Shown: positions 19,033 to 28,401 of the stretch, one piece after another
How the letters are laid out: every line of letters starts with the position of its first letter
Numbering within the stretch: position 1 is the first letter of the stretch
NCBI GenBank assembly: GCA_963824105.1
Contig: CAWGNN010000010.1
Coordinates: forward strand, 248,001 to 312,000
DNA length: 64,000 nt
DNA from: CAWDVB01 sp963824105
GTDB lineage: Bacteria > Actinomycetota > Actinomycetes > Propionibacteriales > Nocardioidaceae
Direction of reading: 5' to 3'
The notes under the pieces: model-generated
What the model saw: only the letters and a program-made list of their open reading frames with translations
Database searches by the model: none
Told to the model about the DNA's origin: nothing
Translations under genes and position numbers: made by a program

Positions 19033-19356
19033 ATGCGTGAGGTCAGTGTCCACGAGTTCGCCTCGGCCCGAGCCGACGGTGCCGTCGCGATCGATGTGCG
19101 CGAGCCCTACGAGTACGTCGCCGGCCACGTCCCAGGGGTCGCGTTCATGCCCGAGGCGGAGCTCTTCGAACGCCTCAACCACCTGCCCAAGGACGAGACG
19201 ATCTACGTGCTCTGCCGGTCGGGCAACCGCAGCGCCTTCGTGGCCGCGGCGCTGAGCCGCCTCGGTCTGGACGCCGTCAACGTGGCCGGAGGCACTGCGG
19301 GCTGGGAGGCCGCGGGTTACCCGGTCGTGCGCGGCGCCGCTCTCAACGTCGCCTGA
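19033..19356 (+). CDS. Rhodanese-like sulfurtransferase
   Basis: A single-domain rhodanese of 107 residues that transfers sulfane sulfur. Motifs: AIDVREPYEYVAGHVPG near the N-terminus and the active-site loop VLCRSGNRSAFVA with the catalytic Cys. The C-terminal GGTAGWEAAGYPV is typical. A strong GGAGGAG precedes the ATG. The upstream CsoR/CstR-type operator suggests induction by persulfide or copper. Confidence 0.93.
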   Translation: MREVSVHEFASARADGAVAIDVREPYEYVAGHVPGVAFMPEAELFERLNHLPKDETIYVLCRSGNRSAFVAAALSRLGLDAVNVAGGTAGWEAAGYPVVRGAALNVA

Positions 19357-19391
19357 GTCGCCGGCCCGCCGCTCACGGCGCGACGGGCAGC

Positions 19392-20627
19392 TCAGGAGGC
19401 GCCATCCGCAGCGGGGCGGCCCAGGGCCAGGGTGAGCGCGAGCACCGTGTCGGGGTCATCGAGGCGGTCGCCGAACAGATCCCGGAGCTGGTTCAGCCGG
19501 TAGCGCACCGTCTGCGGATGGACGAACAGGGCTGCGGCGATGTCGTCACGGCGCCCGTGATGGAGCAGCCAGGCGCGCAGAGTCTCCCGGAGCTTCTCGG
19601 CGCTGGAGTCGCGCACGTCGGCGAAGGGGGCCAGCACCTCTTCACGGAGGTCGGCCATGGCCTCCGGGTCAGCGGTCAGCACCAGGTCGACCAGGTGATC
19701 CTCGGTGTCGACCACCGGACCACGGCTTCGCTGGGCGAACTCGAGCACGCGCATGGCGCGTGCGAACGAGGACGCGACCTCCCGCCAGGGCCGCGCCGGC
19801 CCGATGACGGCTTGCGCCCCGTCCAGGGCGCGCACCAACTGCAGCCGCGCTCGGCCGTGTGCGTCGGGGACCAGGAGGACCGACATCCCCTCGGGGAGCG
19901 ACGTCCCCTCCTCTCCGGGTTCCAGGGTGCGGGGATCCAGGCCAGCGAGGGCGCTGCCCACCCGAGGCTGCGGCAGGAGCACCGCTGTCAGTGTCGTGGG
20001 GGGCACCCACTCCGCCCGCTCCGCGGCTGCGTCGACCGCCGCCGACGGGGATGCGATGAGCAGGTGGTGGCACAACTGCTGCAGGTAGCGCTGCCGAACC
20101 CGCCCGGTGGTGGCCAGCTCGTCGGAGTGCCCGGTCACGCTGGCGGCTGAGAGCTCGTCGATGTAGGCGAAGACGAGCTGGGCGAACTCCGCGATCGCGC
20201 CGGCATCGGTACCGGTGGCTACGGGCACTTTGACGAACTCTCGCCAGGAAACGCGTGCCCCGACTCGGTAGGCGGCGAGCAGGGCGTCCATGCTGCGGCC
20301 GCTGCGTGCTTCTCCGCGGCCGAGCGCGTACGCGCCGTCCAGCACCGGCCGTAGCACGACTCCGGTATCGGCCTGCTGGGGCAGAGCCAGGAGGTTGAGC
20401 AGGCCGCCGAAAGCCAGGCGCACGGCGTTGGCGATGGTGCCGCCCATCGGGCCGGTGAGCGCTTGCGAGTAGCTGGGCACCTCGATGATGATCGCCTCGA
20501 CGGTCCGCTCGGCGATCTCGTGGACGCGCTCGCGCATGGCCTGGACGACCTCGGGGGAGAGATCCAGGGAGACAGCCGCAGTTACTGCCTTTCCGGACCT
20601 GACTTTGTCTCTCTGTGACAATTTCAC
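19392..20627 (-). CDS. PucR/CdaR-type transcriptional regulator
   Basis: A 411-residue regulator with a PucR-type C-terminal helix-turn-helix (RRDDIAAALFVHPQTVRYRLNQLRDLFGD) and a central GGDEF-like/CdaR region (LLVPDAHGRARLQLVRALDG). The GTG start at 20627 has GAGGA immediately upstream and could be too early; the N-terminus is uncertain. It is divergent from the reductase/desaturase pair and probably regulates them, perhaps in response to fatty acids (inference). Confidence 0.85.
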   Translation of the reverse strand: MKLSQRDKVRSGKAVTAAVSLDLSPEVVQAMRERVHEIAERTVEAIIIEVPSYSQALTGPMGGTIANAVRLAFGGLLNLLALPQQADTGVVLRPVLDGAYALGRGEARSGRSMDALLAAYRVGARVSWREFVKVPVATGTDAGAIAEFAQLVFAYIDELSAASVTGHSDELATTGRVRQRYLQQLCHHLLIASPSAAVDAAAERAEWVPPTTLTAVLLPQPRVGSALAGLDPRTLEPGEEGTSLPEGMSVLLVPDAHGRARLQLVRALDGAQAVIGPARPWREVASSFARAMRVLEFAQRSRGPVVDTEDHLVDLVLTADPEAMADLREEVLAPFADVRDSSAEKLRETLRAWLLHHGRRDDIAAALFVHPQTVRYRLNQLRDLFGDRLDDPDTVLALTLALGRPAADGAS

Positions 20628-20686
20628 TCCTCAGATTCACGCGTTGCGGACAGGACTTTACGCCCTCAGTCAAAGATGATGGAAGC

Positions 20687-21781
20687 ATGACGAGTCTTGT
20701 CCCCGCGCGTGCACCCCGGGCCTCCGCCTGGCGCGCGGGTGTCACCGGGATCGGGCGTGCTGCCGGGTGGGCAACCACGCCGCTGCTCCCGCAGGACTTC
20801 CTGGATCTCTTCTTCCCGCTGCGCCGGGGCGCTGACCTGCGCGGCCGTGTGGTCGCGGTCCACCCGGAGACGCGCGACGCAGTCACCCTGGAGATCAAGC
20901 CGGGCCGTGGCTGGGCCGGCCACACCCCTGGTCAGTACATCCGGATCGGGGTCGACGTGGACGGGGTGCGTCAGTGGCGCGCCTACTCCCTGACGTCGGA
21001 GCTCGGCTCCCGCACGATCTCCATCACGGTCAAGGCGATCCCCGACGGCGTGGTCAGCAACTACCTGGTCCGCCGTGCCCGTCCCGGGATGCTCATCCAG
21101 CTCGATCAGGCAACCGGCGAGTTCACCGAGCGAGGCGACGGCGAGCCGTTGCTCTTCGTCACCGGCGGCAGCGGTATCACCCCGGTCATGGGGATGCTGC
21201 GCAACGGCGTCGCAGCCCGGCGCGACGTCGTCGTCGTTCACTCCGCTCCCGCCCGCGACGATGTCGTCTTCGGTGGCGAGCTGCGGCGGTTGGCCGCGGT
21301 CGACCGGATTCGCCTGGTGGAGGTCCACTCTGACCACGAGCCGATGCTCGACGCAGACCGATTGGTCGAGCTGGTGCCCGATCTGGAGTCCCGCCACACC
21401 TTGGCCTGTGGTCCGGCGGGGATGCTCGACATGGTCACCGAGCTCTTCGAGGCCCGCTCGCTTCAGGACCGCCTCCACATCGAGCAGTTCCGTCCCACCA
21501 TCGTGGTCGCCGGTGAGGGCGGCACGGTCGCCTACGGCGCCGGCGGGCCCGTCGTCGACGTCGACCCGTCCACCACCATCCTGGACGCCGGCGAGGCGGC
21601 GGGCGTCCTGATGAAGTCCGGATGCCGCATGGGCATCTGCTACGGCTGCGTCGTCCCGCTCAAGGAGGGCGCCGTCCGCGACCTGCGGGATGGAGCCCTC
21701 ACCATCGCCGTCGAAGGCGACGGCGTCTTGATCCAACCCTGTGTATCCACGGCAGCCGGAAGCTGCCACCTAGACCTGTAG
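20687..21781 (+). CDS. Ferredoxin reductase with C-terminal [2Fe-2S] domain
   Basis: Flavin electron-transfer protein of about 364 residues that passes electrons from NAD(P)H to the adjacent desaturase. FAD-binding motif RAYSLTS, pyridine-nucleotide motif TGGSGITPVMGMLR, and a plant-type [2Fe-2S] ferredoxin domain with cysteines in SGCRMGICYGCVVPL and a fourth in IQPCVS. ATG 20687 chosen; the longer reading to 20615 overlaps the divergent regulator. It resembles Rv3230c, the partner of the DesA3 desaturase, and lies 7 bp before the desaturase gene. Confidence 0.92.
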   Translation: MTSLVPARAPRASAWRAGVTGIGRAAGWATTPLLPQDFLDLFFPLRRGADLRGRVVAVHPETRDAVTLEIKPGRGWAGHTPGQYIRIGVDVDGVRQWRAYSLTSELGSRTISITVKAIPDGVVSNYLVRRARPGMLIQLDQATGEFTERGDGEPLLFVTGGSGITPVMGMLRNGVAARRDVVVVHSAPARDDVVFGGELRRLAAVDRIRLVEVHSDHEPMLDADRLVELVPDLESRHTLACGPAGMLDMVTELFEARSLQDRLHIEQFRPTIVVAGEGGTVAYGAGGPVVDVDPSTTILDAGEAAGVLMKSGCRMGICYGCVVPLKEGAVRDLRDGALTIAVEGDGVLIQPCVSTAAGSCHLDL

Positions 21782-21788
21782 GAGCGAG

Positions 21789-22946
21789 ATGACGATCCTG
21801 GAGAAGAAGGCCGACAATCCCATCGGCCACCTCACCGCCGAGGACATCGAGAACCTCGGCCGGGAGCTCGACGCGATGCGCGAGCAGGTGATCTCCACCC
21901 GGGGCGAGCGCGATGCGCGCTACATCCGCCGTCTGATCAAGATTCACCGCGGCATCGAGCTCGGCAGCCGGGCCGTGCTGCTCGTTTCCATCTTCCCGCC
22001 GGCGTGGATCCTCGGCACGATCGGCCTCTCGATCTCCAAGATCCTGGACAACATGGAGATCGGGCACAACATCCTGCACGGCCAGTGGGACTGGATGCGC
22101 GACCCGAAGATCCACTCGACCACCTGGGACTGGGACAACGCGACCCCGGCCAGCCAGTGGAAGCACGCCCACAACGAGCTGCACCACACCTACACCAACG
22201 TCATCGGCAAGGACAACGACCTCGGCTACGGCATCATGCGCGTGGACGAGGACCAGCCGTGGACCAAGGCATATCTGGGCCAGCCGCTCTACAACTTCGT
22301 CAACATGATCTTCTTCGAGTACGGCATTGCCGCCTACGACCTGGACCTGGGGCGCAACCTCAAGTCCAAGAAGCGACGTCAAGACCCGGTCTTCCGCAAG
22401 AACGCCAAGGCCGTGCTGAGCAAAGCCGGTCGCCAGGCGACCAAGGACTACGTTGTCCACCCGCTGCTGTCCCTGGTGACGGGGTCGTTCTTCACCACGC
22501 TCGCGGCGAACTTCGTCGCCAACATCGTGCGCAACGTCTGGAGTCACTCGATCATCATGTGCGGTCACTTCCCTGAGGGTGTGGAGACCTTCTCCCGGCG
22601 CTCGATCGTGGGGGAGACCCGGGGCGAGTGGTACCTGCGTCAGATGATCGGCTCGGCGAACATCTCGGGCGGCCGACTCACCCATCTGATGAGCGGCAAC
22701 CTGTCGTTCCAGATCGAGCACCACATCTACCCCGACCTCAACAGCAACCGCTATCAGGAGGTCGCACCGAAGGTGCGTGAGGTGTTCGAACGCTACGGGC
22801 TGCACTACGTCACCGGCTCGCTCCCCAAGCAGGTCGCCTCGGCGTGGTGGAAGGTGATTCGGCTGTCGTTCCCGAACAACTTCCTCGGGCTCAACAGCCG
22901 GCACAAGGTGATCGACGAGCCCCGCAAGACCCGCGTCGCGGCCTGA
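21789..22946 (+). CDS. Membrane acyl-CoA desaturase (DesA3-like)
   Basis: Iron-dependent membrane desaturase of 385 residues that introduces a double bond, probably delta-9, into acyl chains. Three histidine boxes are visible: GHNILHGQWDW, HAHNELHHTY and QIEHHIYPDL. Two long hydrophobic regions precede and follow the second box. GGAG lies upstream of the ATG. Directly downstream of its reductase partner; under possible control of the divergent PucR-type regulator. Confidence 0.94.
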   Translation: MTILEKKADNPIGHLTAEDIENLGRELDAMREQVISTRGERDARYIRRLIKIHRGIELGSRAVLLVSIFPPAWILGTIGLSISKILDNMEIGHNILHGQWDWMRDPKIHSTTWDWDNATPASQWKHAHNELHHTYTNVIGKDNDLGYGIMRVDEDQPWTKAYLGQPLYNFVNMIFFEYGIAAYDLDLGRNLKSKKRRQDPVFRKNAKAVLSKAGRQATKDYVVHPLLSLVTGSFFTTLAANFVANIVRNVWSHSIIMCGHFPEGVETFSRRSIVGETRGEWYLRQMIGSANISGGRLTHLMSGNLSFQIEHHIYPDLNSNRYQEVAPKVREVFERYGLHYVTGSLPKQVASAWWKVIRLSFPNNFLGLNSRHKVIDEPRKTRVAA

Positions 22947-23033
22947 CCGATCCCTGGGCGTCTGCCCTAGGCAACCGCTTTCCTTCCCGATAGCGTCGGG
23001 GCCTCAAGAGGCGGAAGCGGTCTGGGGGTTCTG

Positions 23034-24578
23034 GTGCGCAAGACAGTAGTTCGTGGTGCGGTACTTGGTCTGGTGGCAGGCTCGCTCTCGATCATCCCGA
23101 CGTTGGTGAGTCCGGCATCGGCGACGGTGAGGCCGTCGGGCACGATCCAGTTGACGAAGGCGACCGGCACCCCGGTCTTCCTGGGCGGCACGGTCACGCT
23201 CAGGGGAAGGTTCAAGCACGGAGCCCACCGGGACTTTGTGATCCAAAAGCGCATGCTCACGTCACGGACGTGGCGGGGCATCGCATCCACCCGCGGCAAG
23301 ACGAACTTCCGGGGAGTCTTCAAGGCCGGCTATCGGCCCCGTCACACCTACAAGTACCGTGCGGTGCTGAAGGCGACCGCGACCAAGCCGATGCGGGTCA
23401 GCAAGATCCTCAAGGTGAACGTCGTCGCGACGTGGGCGCAGGTGAGTGCGGGCGATCAGCACTCCTGTGGCGTTCGCACTGGGGGCACGCTGTGGTGCTG
23501 GGGCGACAACGGCAACGGCGATCTGGGCAACGGCTCGATGTACATGTCGTCGCTGCCGGTGCGGGTCACGGACTCCGCGGCGAACCAGAGCGCGACGAAG
23601 ACCTGGTCGAGTGTCAGCGCTGGCTCCGACTACACCTGCGGCATCCGTACCGACGGCACGCTGTGGTGCTGGGGCAACGGCGCGTTCGGTGTCCTGGGCA
23701 TCAACAAGCTCGGCGTCTTCCGGCACCCCCAACAGGTCGGCAGCGCCACCGACTGGACTTCCGTGACCACCGGCTACGCGGACACGTGCGGCATCAGGTC
23801 GGGCGGAAGCCTCTACTGCTGGGGGGCCAACGGCTCCGGCGAGCTCGGCATCGGCGACGCCTCTGAGCGCGACACTCCGCAGTCGGTCACCGGCACCTGG
23901 TCGAGTGTGGCCGTGGGGAAGACACACACCTGCGGCATCCAGAGCGATGACTCGCTGTACTGCTGGGGCGACGACAACTCGGGCGAGCTCGGCCAGGGGT
24001 CGACCAGTGGCTCACCGGTCACCAGCCCGACCCTGGTCGACGACAGCTCGGTGAACACCAGTGCGGCGCAGACCTGGTCAAGTGTCAGTTCGGGCAACGC
24101 GTACACCTGCGGGATCAGGACCGACAACTCCCTGTGGTGTTGGGGCGACAACACCAATGCTCAACTCGGGATCAGCTCCGTGTCGACTCCGCAGACCAGC
24201 CCCGTCCAGATCAGCGACGGCTACTCCACATCGCAGAGCTGGCTCAGCGTGACCGCGGGTATCGATGAGACCTCCGGCGAGAGCCATACCTGCGGGGTTC
24301 GCGACGACAGCACGCTGTGGTGTTGGGGCTACAACCTGCACGGACAGCTCGGTGATGGGAGCTTCGCCGCCAGCGACGCGCCCGTGCAGGTCAGTGACGG
24401 TTATGTCTCCCAGTCGTGGAACGTCACTTCGGCTGACCAGCCCAGTGCTGGCTCGGCGCATACCTGCGGGATCCGCGACGACGCGACCCTGTGGTGCTGG
24501 GGCAATGCCAGCGGCGGTCAGTTGGGCAATGGATCCGACATGACGCGCAAGAGGCCCAGTTCGGTCGTCGTCGGCTAG
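23034..24578 (+). CDS. Secreted RCC1-repeat protein
   Basis: About 514 residues. GTG start, signal peptide (MRKTVVRGAVLGLVAGSLS, cleavage near PASA), a short beta domain (about residues 35-130), then about seven RCC1-type blades each carrying a TCGI(R/Q)xDxxLWCWG core with the spacing of a beta-propeller. The paired cysteines in each blade suggest disulfides outside the cell. The reading frame ends at 24578 and shares the bases CTAG with the stop codon of the convergent yibE/F gene. The binding partner is unknown. Confidence 0.88.
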   Translation: MRKTVVRGAVLGLVAGSLSIIPTLVSPASATVRPSGTIQLTKATGTPVFLGGTVTLRGRFKHGAHRDFVIQKRMLTSRTWRGIASTRGKTNFRGVFKAGYRPRHTYKYRAVLKATATKPMRVSKILKVNVVATWAQVSAGDQHSCGVRTGGTLWCWGDNGNGDLGNGSMYMSSLPVRVTDSAANQSATKTWSSVSAGSDYTCGIRTDGTLWCWGNGAFGVLGINKLGVFRHPQQVGSATDWTSVTTGYADTCGIRSGGSLYCWGANGSGELGIGDASERDTPQSVTGTWSSVAVGKTHTCGIQSDDSLYCWGDDNSGELGQGSTSGSPVTSPTLVDDSSVNTSAAQTWSSVSSGNAYTCGIRTDNSLWCWGDNTNAQLGISSVSTPQTSPVQISDGYSTSQSWLSVTAGIDETSGESHTCGVRDDSTLWCWGYNLHGQLGDGSFAASDAPVQVSDGYVSQSWNVTSADQPSAGSAHTCGIRDDATLWCWGNASGGQLGNGSDMTRKRPSSVVVG

Positions 24579-25813
24579 AGCAGGGGCGCGCGGGGAAGCA
24601 TCTCGAGGTCGCGCTCGCGAGAGGCTTCCCGCGGTCCGACGACCATGAGAGCCGCGATGACTGTGGTGATCGGGACGGCGAGGACCAGACCGATCGCCGA
24701 GCACATGGTGCGGACCACCTCGGTGGCGATGCTCTCGGTGCCCAGGAGCTGGTTGAACGGCTGGTTGTAGAGGAAGAGCACCAGCAGGACCGACATGGCC
24801 GCACCGGCGTAGGCGAAGACGATCGTGTAGATCGTCGAGGCGATGTGGTCCCGCCCGATCCGCATCGCGCTCTTGAAGAGGGCGAAGCGGCTCAGCTCCG
24901 GTCCGGCCGCGCGTAGCTCCCAGACGGCCGACGCCTGGGTGATCGTGACGTCGTTGAGGACACCCAGCCCGGCGATGATGATGGCGCCGGTCAGCAGGAC
25001 GCGGAAGTTGAGGTTGGGCAGTGCCGAGGACAGCAACGCCCCTTGGTCGTCGCCGACACCACTGAGGCGAGTGCCTCCGACGGCCCAGATCGCGACCAGG
25101 GCGGTGACGGCGACTCCGCCGAGAGTGCCGGCCAGGGCGGTGCTGGTCCGGATGGACGGGCCGTGGGCCAGGTAGAGAACGGCGAACATGATCGCGGTCG
25201 CCGCGATCAGCGACACCAGGACGGCAGGCTCACCGGTGACCAGCGCCGGGAGCATGAACTTACCCAGGACCAGTCCCGCGATCCCGAGACCGATCAGGGC
25301 GAAGAGGCCGCGATGCCAGGCGACGGCCAGGACCACGACCAGGAACAGCAGGAAGAGCAGTCCCAGTGGCGCGGTGCGGCTGACCCCGTTGAACGAGTAC
25401 TGGGTCGCCCCCCCGTTGGCGTCGGGGACCGCCATCAGCTGGATCGTGTCGCCCGGCACCAGCCCCGACCTCGCGTTCGGGCCCTGGGTGTCGACGGCGA
25501 TCTTCTTGCCGGAGTCCAAGGTGACGTGGAACGTGGCGCAGGCCTGGTCACCCTGCGTCCCGGCGGGGCACTGGGTGTCGACCGAGTCGACGGTCGCTTG
25601 GGGGAAGGTCACCCCGGGGGCCGAGAACTGCAGCCTGCTGGCGACGTCGTGCAGGGCCGAGGAGCTGGGCCAGTAGCGGTACATCCCGAATCCGGCGCCG
25701 ATCGCGATGGCCAGCAGGAGGAGCAGCAGGACCACGCGTGAGGCGGTCGGGACCTCGACGGGGTCGACGTGGCGGTGGCTGTGGCTGTGGCCGTGGCCGT
25801 GGCTGTTGGCCAT
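24575..25813 (-). CDS. YibE/F-family membrane protein with His-rich N-terminus
   Basis: About 412 residues with eight or more membrane segments. The N-terminus carries a His/Gly stretch HGHGHSHSHRH before the first helix (residues about 22-40). A soluble domain follows (ATVDSVDTQCPAGTQGDQ, LVPGDTIQLMAVPD), then the YibE/F core (LNDVTITQASAVWELRA). ATG 25813 is preceded by a G-rich site. It lies 56 bp after copA on the same strand, so the His-rich tail could bind copper (inference). Family function is not established. Confidence 0.85.
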   Translation of the reverse strand: MANSHGHGHSHSHRHVDPVEVPTASRVVLLLLLLAIAIGAGFGMYRYWPSSSALHDVASRLQFSAPGVTFPQATVDSVDTQCPAGTQGDQACATFHVTLDSGKKIAVDTQGPNARSGLVPGDTIQLMAVPDANGGATQYSFNGVSRTAPLGLLFLLFLVVVLAVAWHRGLFALIGLGIAGLVLGKFMLPALVTGEPAVLVSLIAATAIMFAVLYLAHGPSIRTSTALAGTLGGVAVTALVAIWAVGGTRLSGVGDDQGALLSSALPNLNFRVLLTGAIIIAGLGVLNDVTITQASAVWELRAAGPELSRFALFKSAMRIGRDHIASTIYTIVFAYAGAAMSVLLVLFLYNQPFNQLLGTESIATEVVRTMCSAIGLVLAVPITTVIAALMVVGPREASRERDLEMLPRAPLL

Positions 25814-25869
25814 GTGTCCCCCTGGCTCGGGTGCGAGGTCACCTGGATGTGGCCTCAAACGCCCCCACC

Positions 25870-28125
25870 CTAGGGGGCGATGCCAGAAGACTGTCTCAAG
25901 GGTGCGAACCGGCGCAGCCGCAAGCTGTTGCTGACCACGAAGACCGACGAGAACGCCATGGCTGCTCCAGCGATCAGCGGATTGAGCAATCCGGCAGCGG
26001 CGAGGGGCAGGGCCGCTACGTTGTAGGCGAACGCCCAGAAGAGGTTCCCCTTGATGGTGCGCAGCGTCGCTCGGGACAGCCGGATCGCGTCCGCAGCCGC
26101 TCGAAGGTCGTCGCGGACCAGGGTGAGGTCGGCCGCCTCGATGGCGACATCGGTGCCGCTGCCCATGGCGATACCCAGGTCGGCGAGAGCAAGCGCGGCC
26201 GCATCGTTGACCCCGTCTCCGACCATGGCGACGACCCGTCCCGACTGTTGCAGGTCACGGATCGCGTCCAGCTTCCCCTCCGGGAGCACTCCGGCGACGA
26301 CCTCGGAGATCCCGACCTGAGCGGCGACGTCCTGGGCGGCGGCGGCATGATCGCCGGTCAGCAGGATCGGCCTGAGCCCGAGGTCGCGCAAGGCGGAGAC
26401 TGCTTCGGCGGAGGTCGGCTTGACGGTGTCGGTCAGGGCGAACACCCCGCGGATCCGACCGTCCCAGCCGGCCCAGACCGGGGTGAGCCCGCGGGCGGTC
26501 CAGCCCTCGGCCTCGTCCAGCAGGCCGGGCTCGACCTTCATCGACCACTCGTCGGTCAGCCACTCCAGGCGGCCGACGGCCGTGGCGTGCCCGTCCACCA
26601 CCCCGGTGACTCCGAGGCCACCGGTACTGGTGAACCCCTCCACCGGGCCGAGCTCGACCCGGCGCTCGGCGTAGGCGGCGACGGCTCGGGCCAGCGGATG
26701 TTCCGAGGCGGACTCCAGCGAGGCGACCACGCGCAGGAACTCTTCGACGTCGCCGGCGGCACGAATGTCTGCGACCTGCATCCGCCCCGTGGTGATCGTT
26801 CCGGTCTTGTCGAGCACGATGGTGTCGACCCTTCGGGTGGACTCCAGGATCTGCGGCCCGCGGATCAGGACGCCGAGCTGGGCTCCCCGGCCGGTGCCCA
26901 CCATCAGCGCTGTGGGAGTGGCCAAGCCCAGAGCACAGGGGCAGGCGATCACGAGAACAGCCACGGCGGCCGTGAACGCGGCGGTGGCGGAATGACCGGT
27001 GAGGAGCCAGCCTGCCAAGGTCGCCGCCGACAGCCCGAGCACGAGCGGGACGAAGACGGTGGAGACCCGGTCGGCCAGCCGCTGCACCTCCGCCTTGCCG
27101 GTCTGGGCTTCGTCCACCAGGCGGGCTATCTGGGCGAGCGCGGTGTCGGATCCCACCCGGGTCGCTCGGACGACGAGGCGGCCGCCGGCGTTGACCGTGG
27201 CCCCGGTGACCCCGTCACCGGGTGAGACCTCGACAGGGACCGGCTCGCCGGTCAGCAGCGAGGTGTCCACGGCCGACGTGCCTGACTCGACGACGCCGTC
27301 GGTGGCCACCTTCTCGCCCGGCCGCACCACGAAGAGGTCCCCGACTCTGAGTGCGCCGATGTCGACGCGGACCTCGGTGCCGTCCCGGAGCACCGCGACA
27401 TCCTTCGCCCCGAGATCCAGCAGTGCGCGCAGCGCGGCCCCGGAGCGCGCCTTGGCCCGGTGCTCGAAGTAGCGCCCCGCCAGCAGGAACGTCGTGACCC
27501 CGGTGGCGGCTTCGAGGTAGACGTGGGTCGAGCCGTCCGACACGAAGCTGAAGTGCATCCTCATGCCGGGCATGCCCGCGTCGGTGAAGAACAGCGCCCA
27601 CACCGACCACAGGTAGGCGGCGAGGACGCCTCCGGACACCAGCGTGTCCATCGTCGTGCCTCCGTGGCGCAGGTTCACCCACGCGGCCCGGTGGAAGGGC
27701 AGCGCCCCCCAGACGACGACGGGGGAGGCGAGGGCGAAGGCGAGCCACTGCCAGTGGTCGAACTGAAGGACCGGCACCATCGACAAGACGATCACCGGGA
27801 GCGTCAGGACCGCGGACACGAGCAGTCGCTGACGATAGGGCTCAGCCAGACCAGCGGAGTCCTGCGGCTCACGCTGCGACCTGGAGCGAGGCGGCGCGGG
27901 AGCGGTCGCGGTGTAGCCGGTCGCCTCTACCGTTGCGATCAGGTCCTCGACCGACACCCCGCCGGGGAGGGAGATCTTCGCCTTCTCGGTCGCGTAGTTG
28001 ACCGTGGCGGCGACCCCGTCCAGCTTGTTGAGCTTCTTCTCGACTCGAGCCGCGCAGGATGCACAGGTCATCCCGCCGATGTCGAGGACGACGCTGGTGG
28101 TGGAGTCGGGCACGGGTGGCGACAT
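25870..28125 (-). CDS. copA: Copper-exporting P1B-type ATPase
   Basis: Pumps Cu(I) out of the cytoplasm; 751 residues, normal length. One N-terminal metal-binding domain (GGMTCASC, Cys21 and Cys24), then eight membrane helices with the CPC motif at about residue 395 (IACPCALGLATP), phosphorylation motif DKTGT at Asp439, the SEHPLA motif of the nucleotide domain and GDGVNDAAAL in the hinge. It is 8 bp downstream of copZ and part of the csoR-copZ-copA operon. Confidence 0.97.
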   Translation of the reverse strand: MSPPVPDSTTSVVLDIGGMTCASCAARVEKKLNKLDGVAATVNYATEKAKISLPGGVSVEDLIATVEATGYTATAPAPPRSRSQREPQDSAGLAEPYRQRLLVSAVLTLPVIVLSMVPVLQFDHWQWLAFALASPVVVWGALPFHRAAWVNLRHGGTTMDTLVSGGVLAAYLWSVWALFFTDAGMPGMRMHFSFVSDGSTHVYLEAATGVTTFLLAGRYFEHRAKARSGAALRALLDLGAKDVAVLRDGTEVRVDIGALRVGDLFVVRPGEKVATDGVVESGTSAVDTSLLTGEPVPVEVSPGDGVTGATVNAGGRLVVRATRVGSDTALAQIARLVDEAQTGKAEVQRLADRVSTVFVPLVLGLSAATLAGWLLTGHSATAAFTAAVAVLVIACPCALGLATPTALMVGTGRGAQLGVLIRGPQILESTRRVDTIVLDKTGTITTGRMQVADIRAAGDVEEFLRVVASLESASEHPLARAVAAYAERRVELGPVEGFTSTGGLGVTGVVDGHATAVGRLEWLTDEWSMKVEPGLLDEAEGWTARGLTPVWAGWDGRIRGVFALTDTVKPTSAEAVSALRDLGLRPILLTGDHAAAAQDVAAQVGISEVVAGVLPEGKLDAIRDLQQSGRVVAMVGDGVNDAAALALADLGIAMGSGTDVAIEAADLTLVRDDLRAAADAIRLSRATLRTIKGNLFWAFAYNVAALPLAAAGLLNPLIAGAAMAFSSVFVVSNSLRLRRFAPLRQSSGIAP

Positions 28126-28133
28126 CGTGCTGC

Positions 28134-28355
28134 TCAGGCGCCGACCAGGGTGTAGGCGCCGGCCTCGTCGAGGGCCGCGGCGATCTGCTCGTCGGTCAGC
28201 TCAACGGCTGTTTCGACAGTCACCGTCGAGGTGCCGCCGGCGACGAGCTCGACATCGACCGACTGGACTCCGGAGAGTGCCGAGACCTCCTCGGTGACCG
28301 CGTGGACGCAGTGTCCGCAGGTCATCCCGGTAACGCCATAGGTCTGCGTTGACAT
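28134..28355 (-). CDS. copZ: Copper chaperone
   Basis: A 73-residue heavy-metal-associated domain protein with the Cu(I) site GMTCGHC near residues 10-16. A strong GGAGGAG precedes the ATG. Located between csoR (46 bp upstream) and copA (8 bp downstream); it delivers Cu(I) to CopA. Confidence 0.95.
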   Translation of the reverse strand: MSTQTYGVTGMTCGHCVHAVTEEVSALSGVQSVDVELVAGGTSTVTVETAVELTDEQIAAALDEAGAYTLVGA

Positions 28356-28401
28356 GTGGTGCTCCTCCTGTTGGGTGTAGTTGGTGCCTGCAAGTTCTGG
28401 G

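Noticed and set aside
23450..24560. DNA repeats in the RCC1 gene as a mobile or phase-variable repeat
   Set aside because: The similarity is protein-level blade repetition with diverged DNA, and all blades remain in frame.
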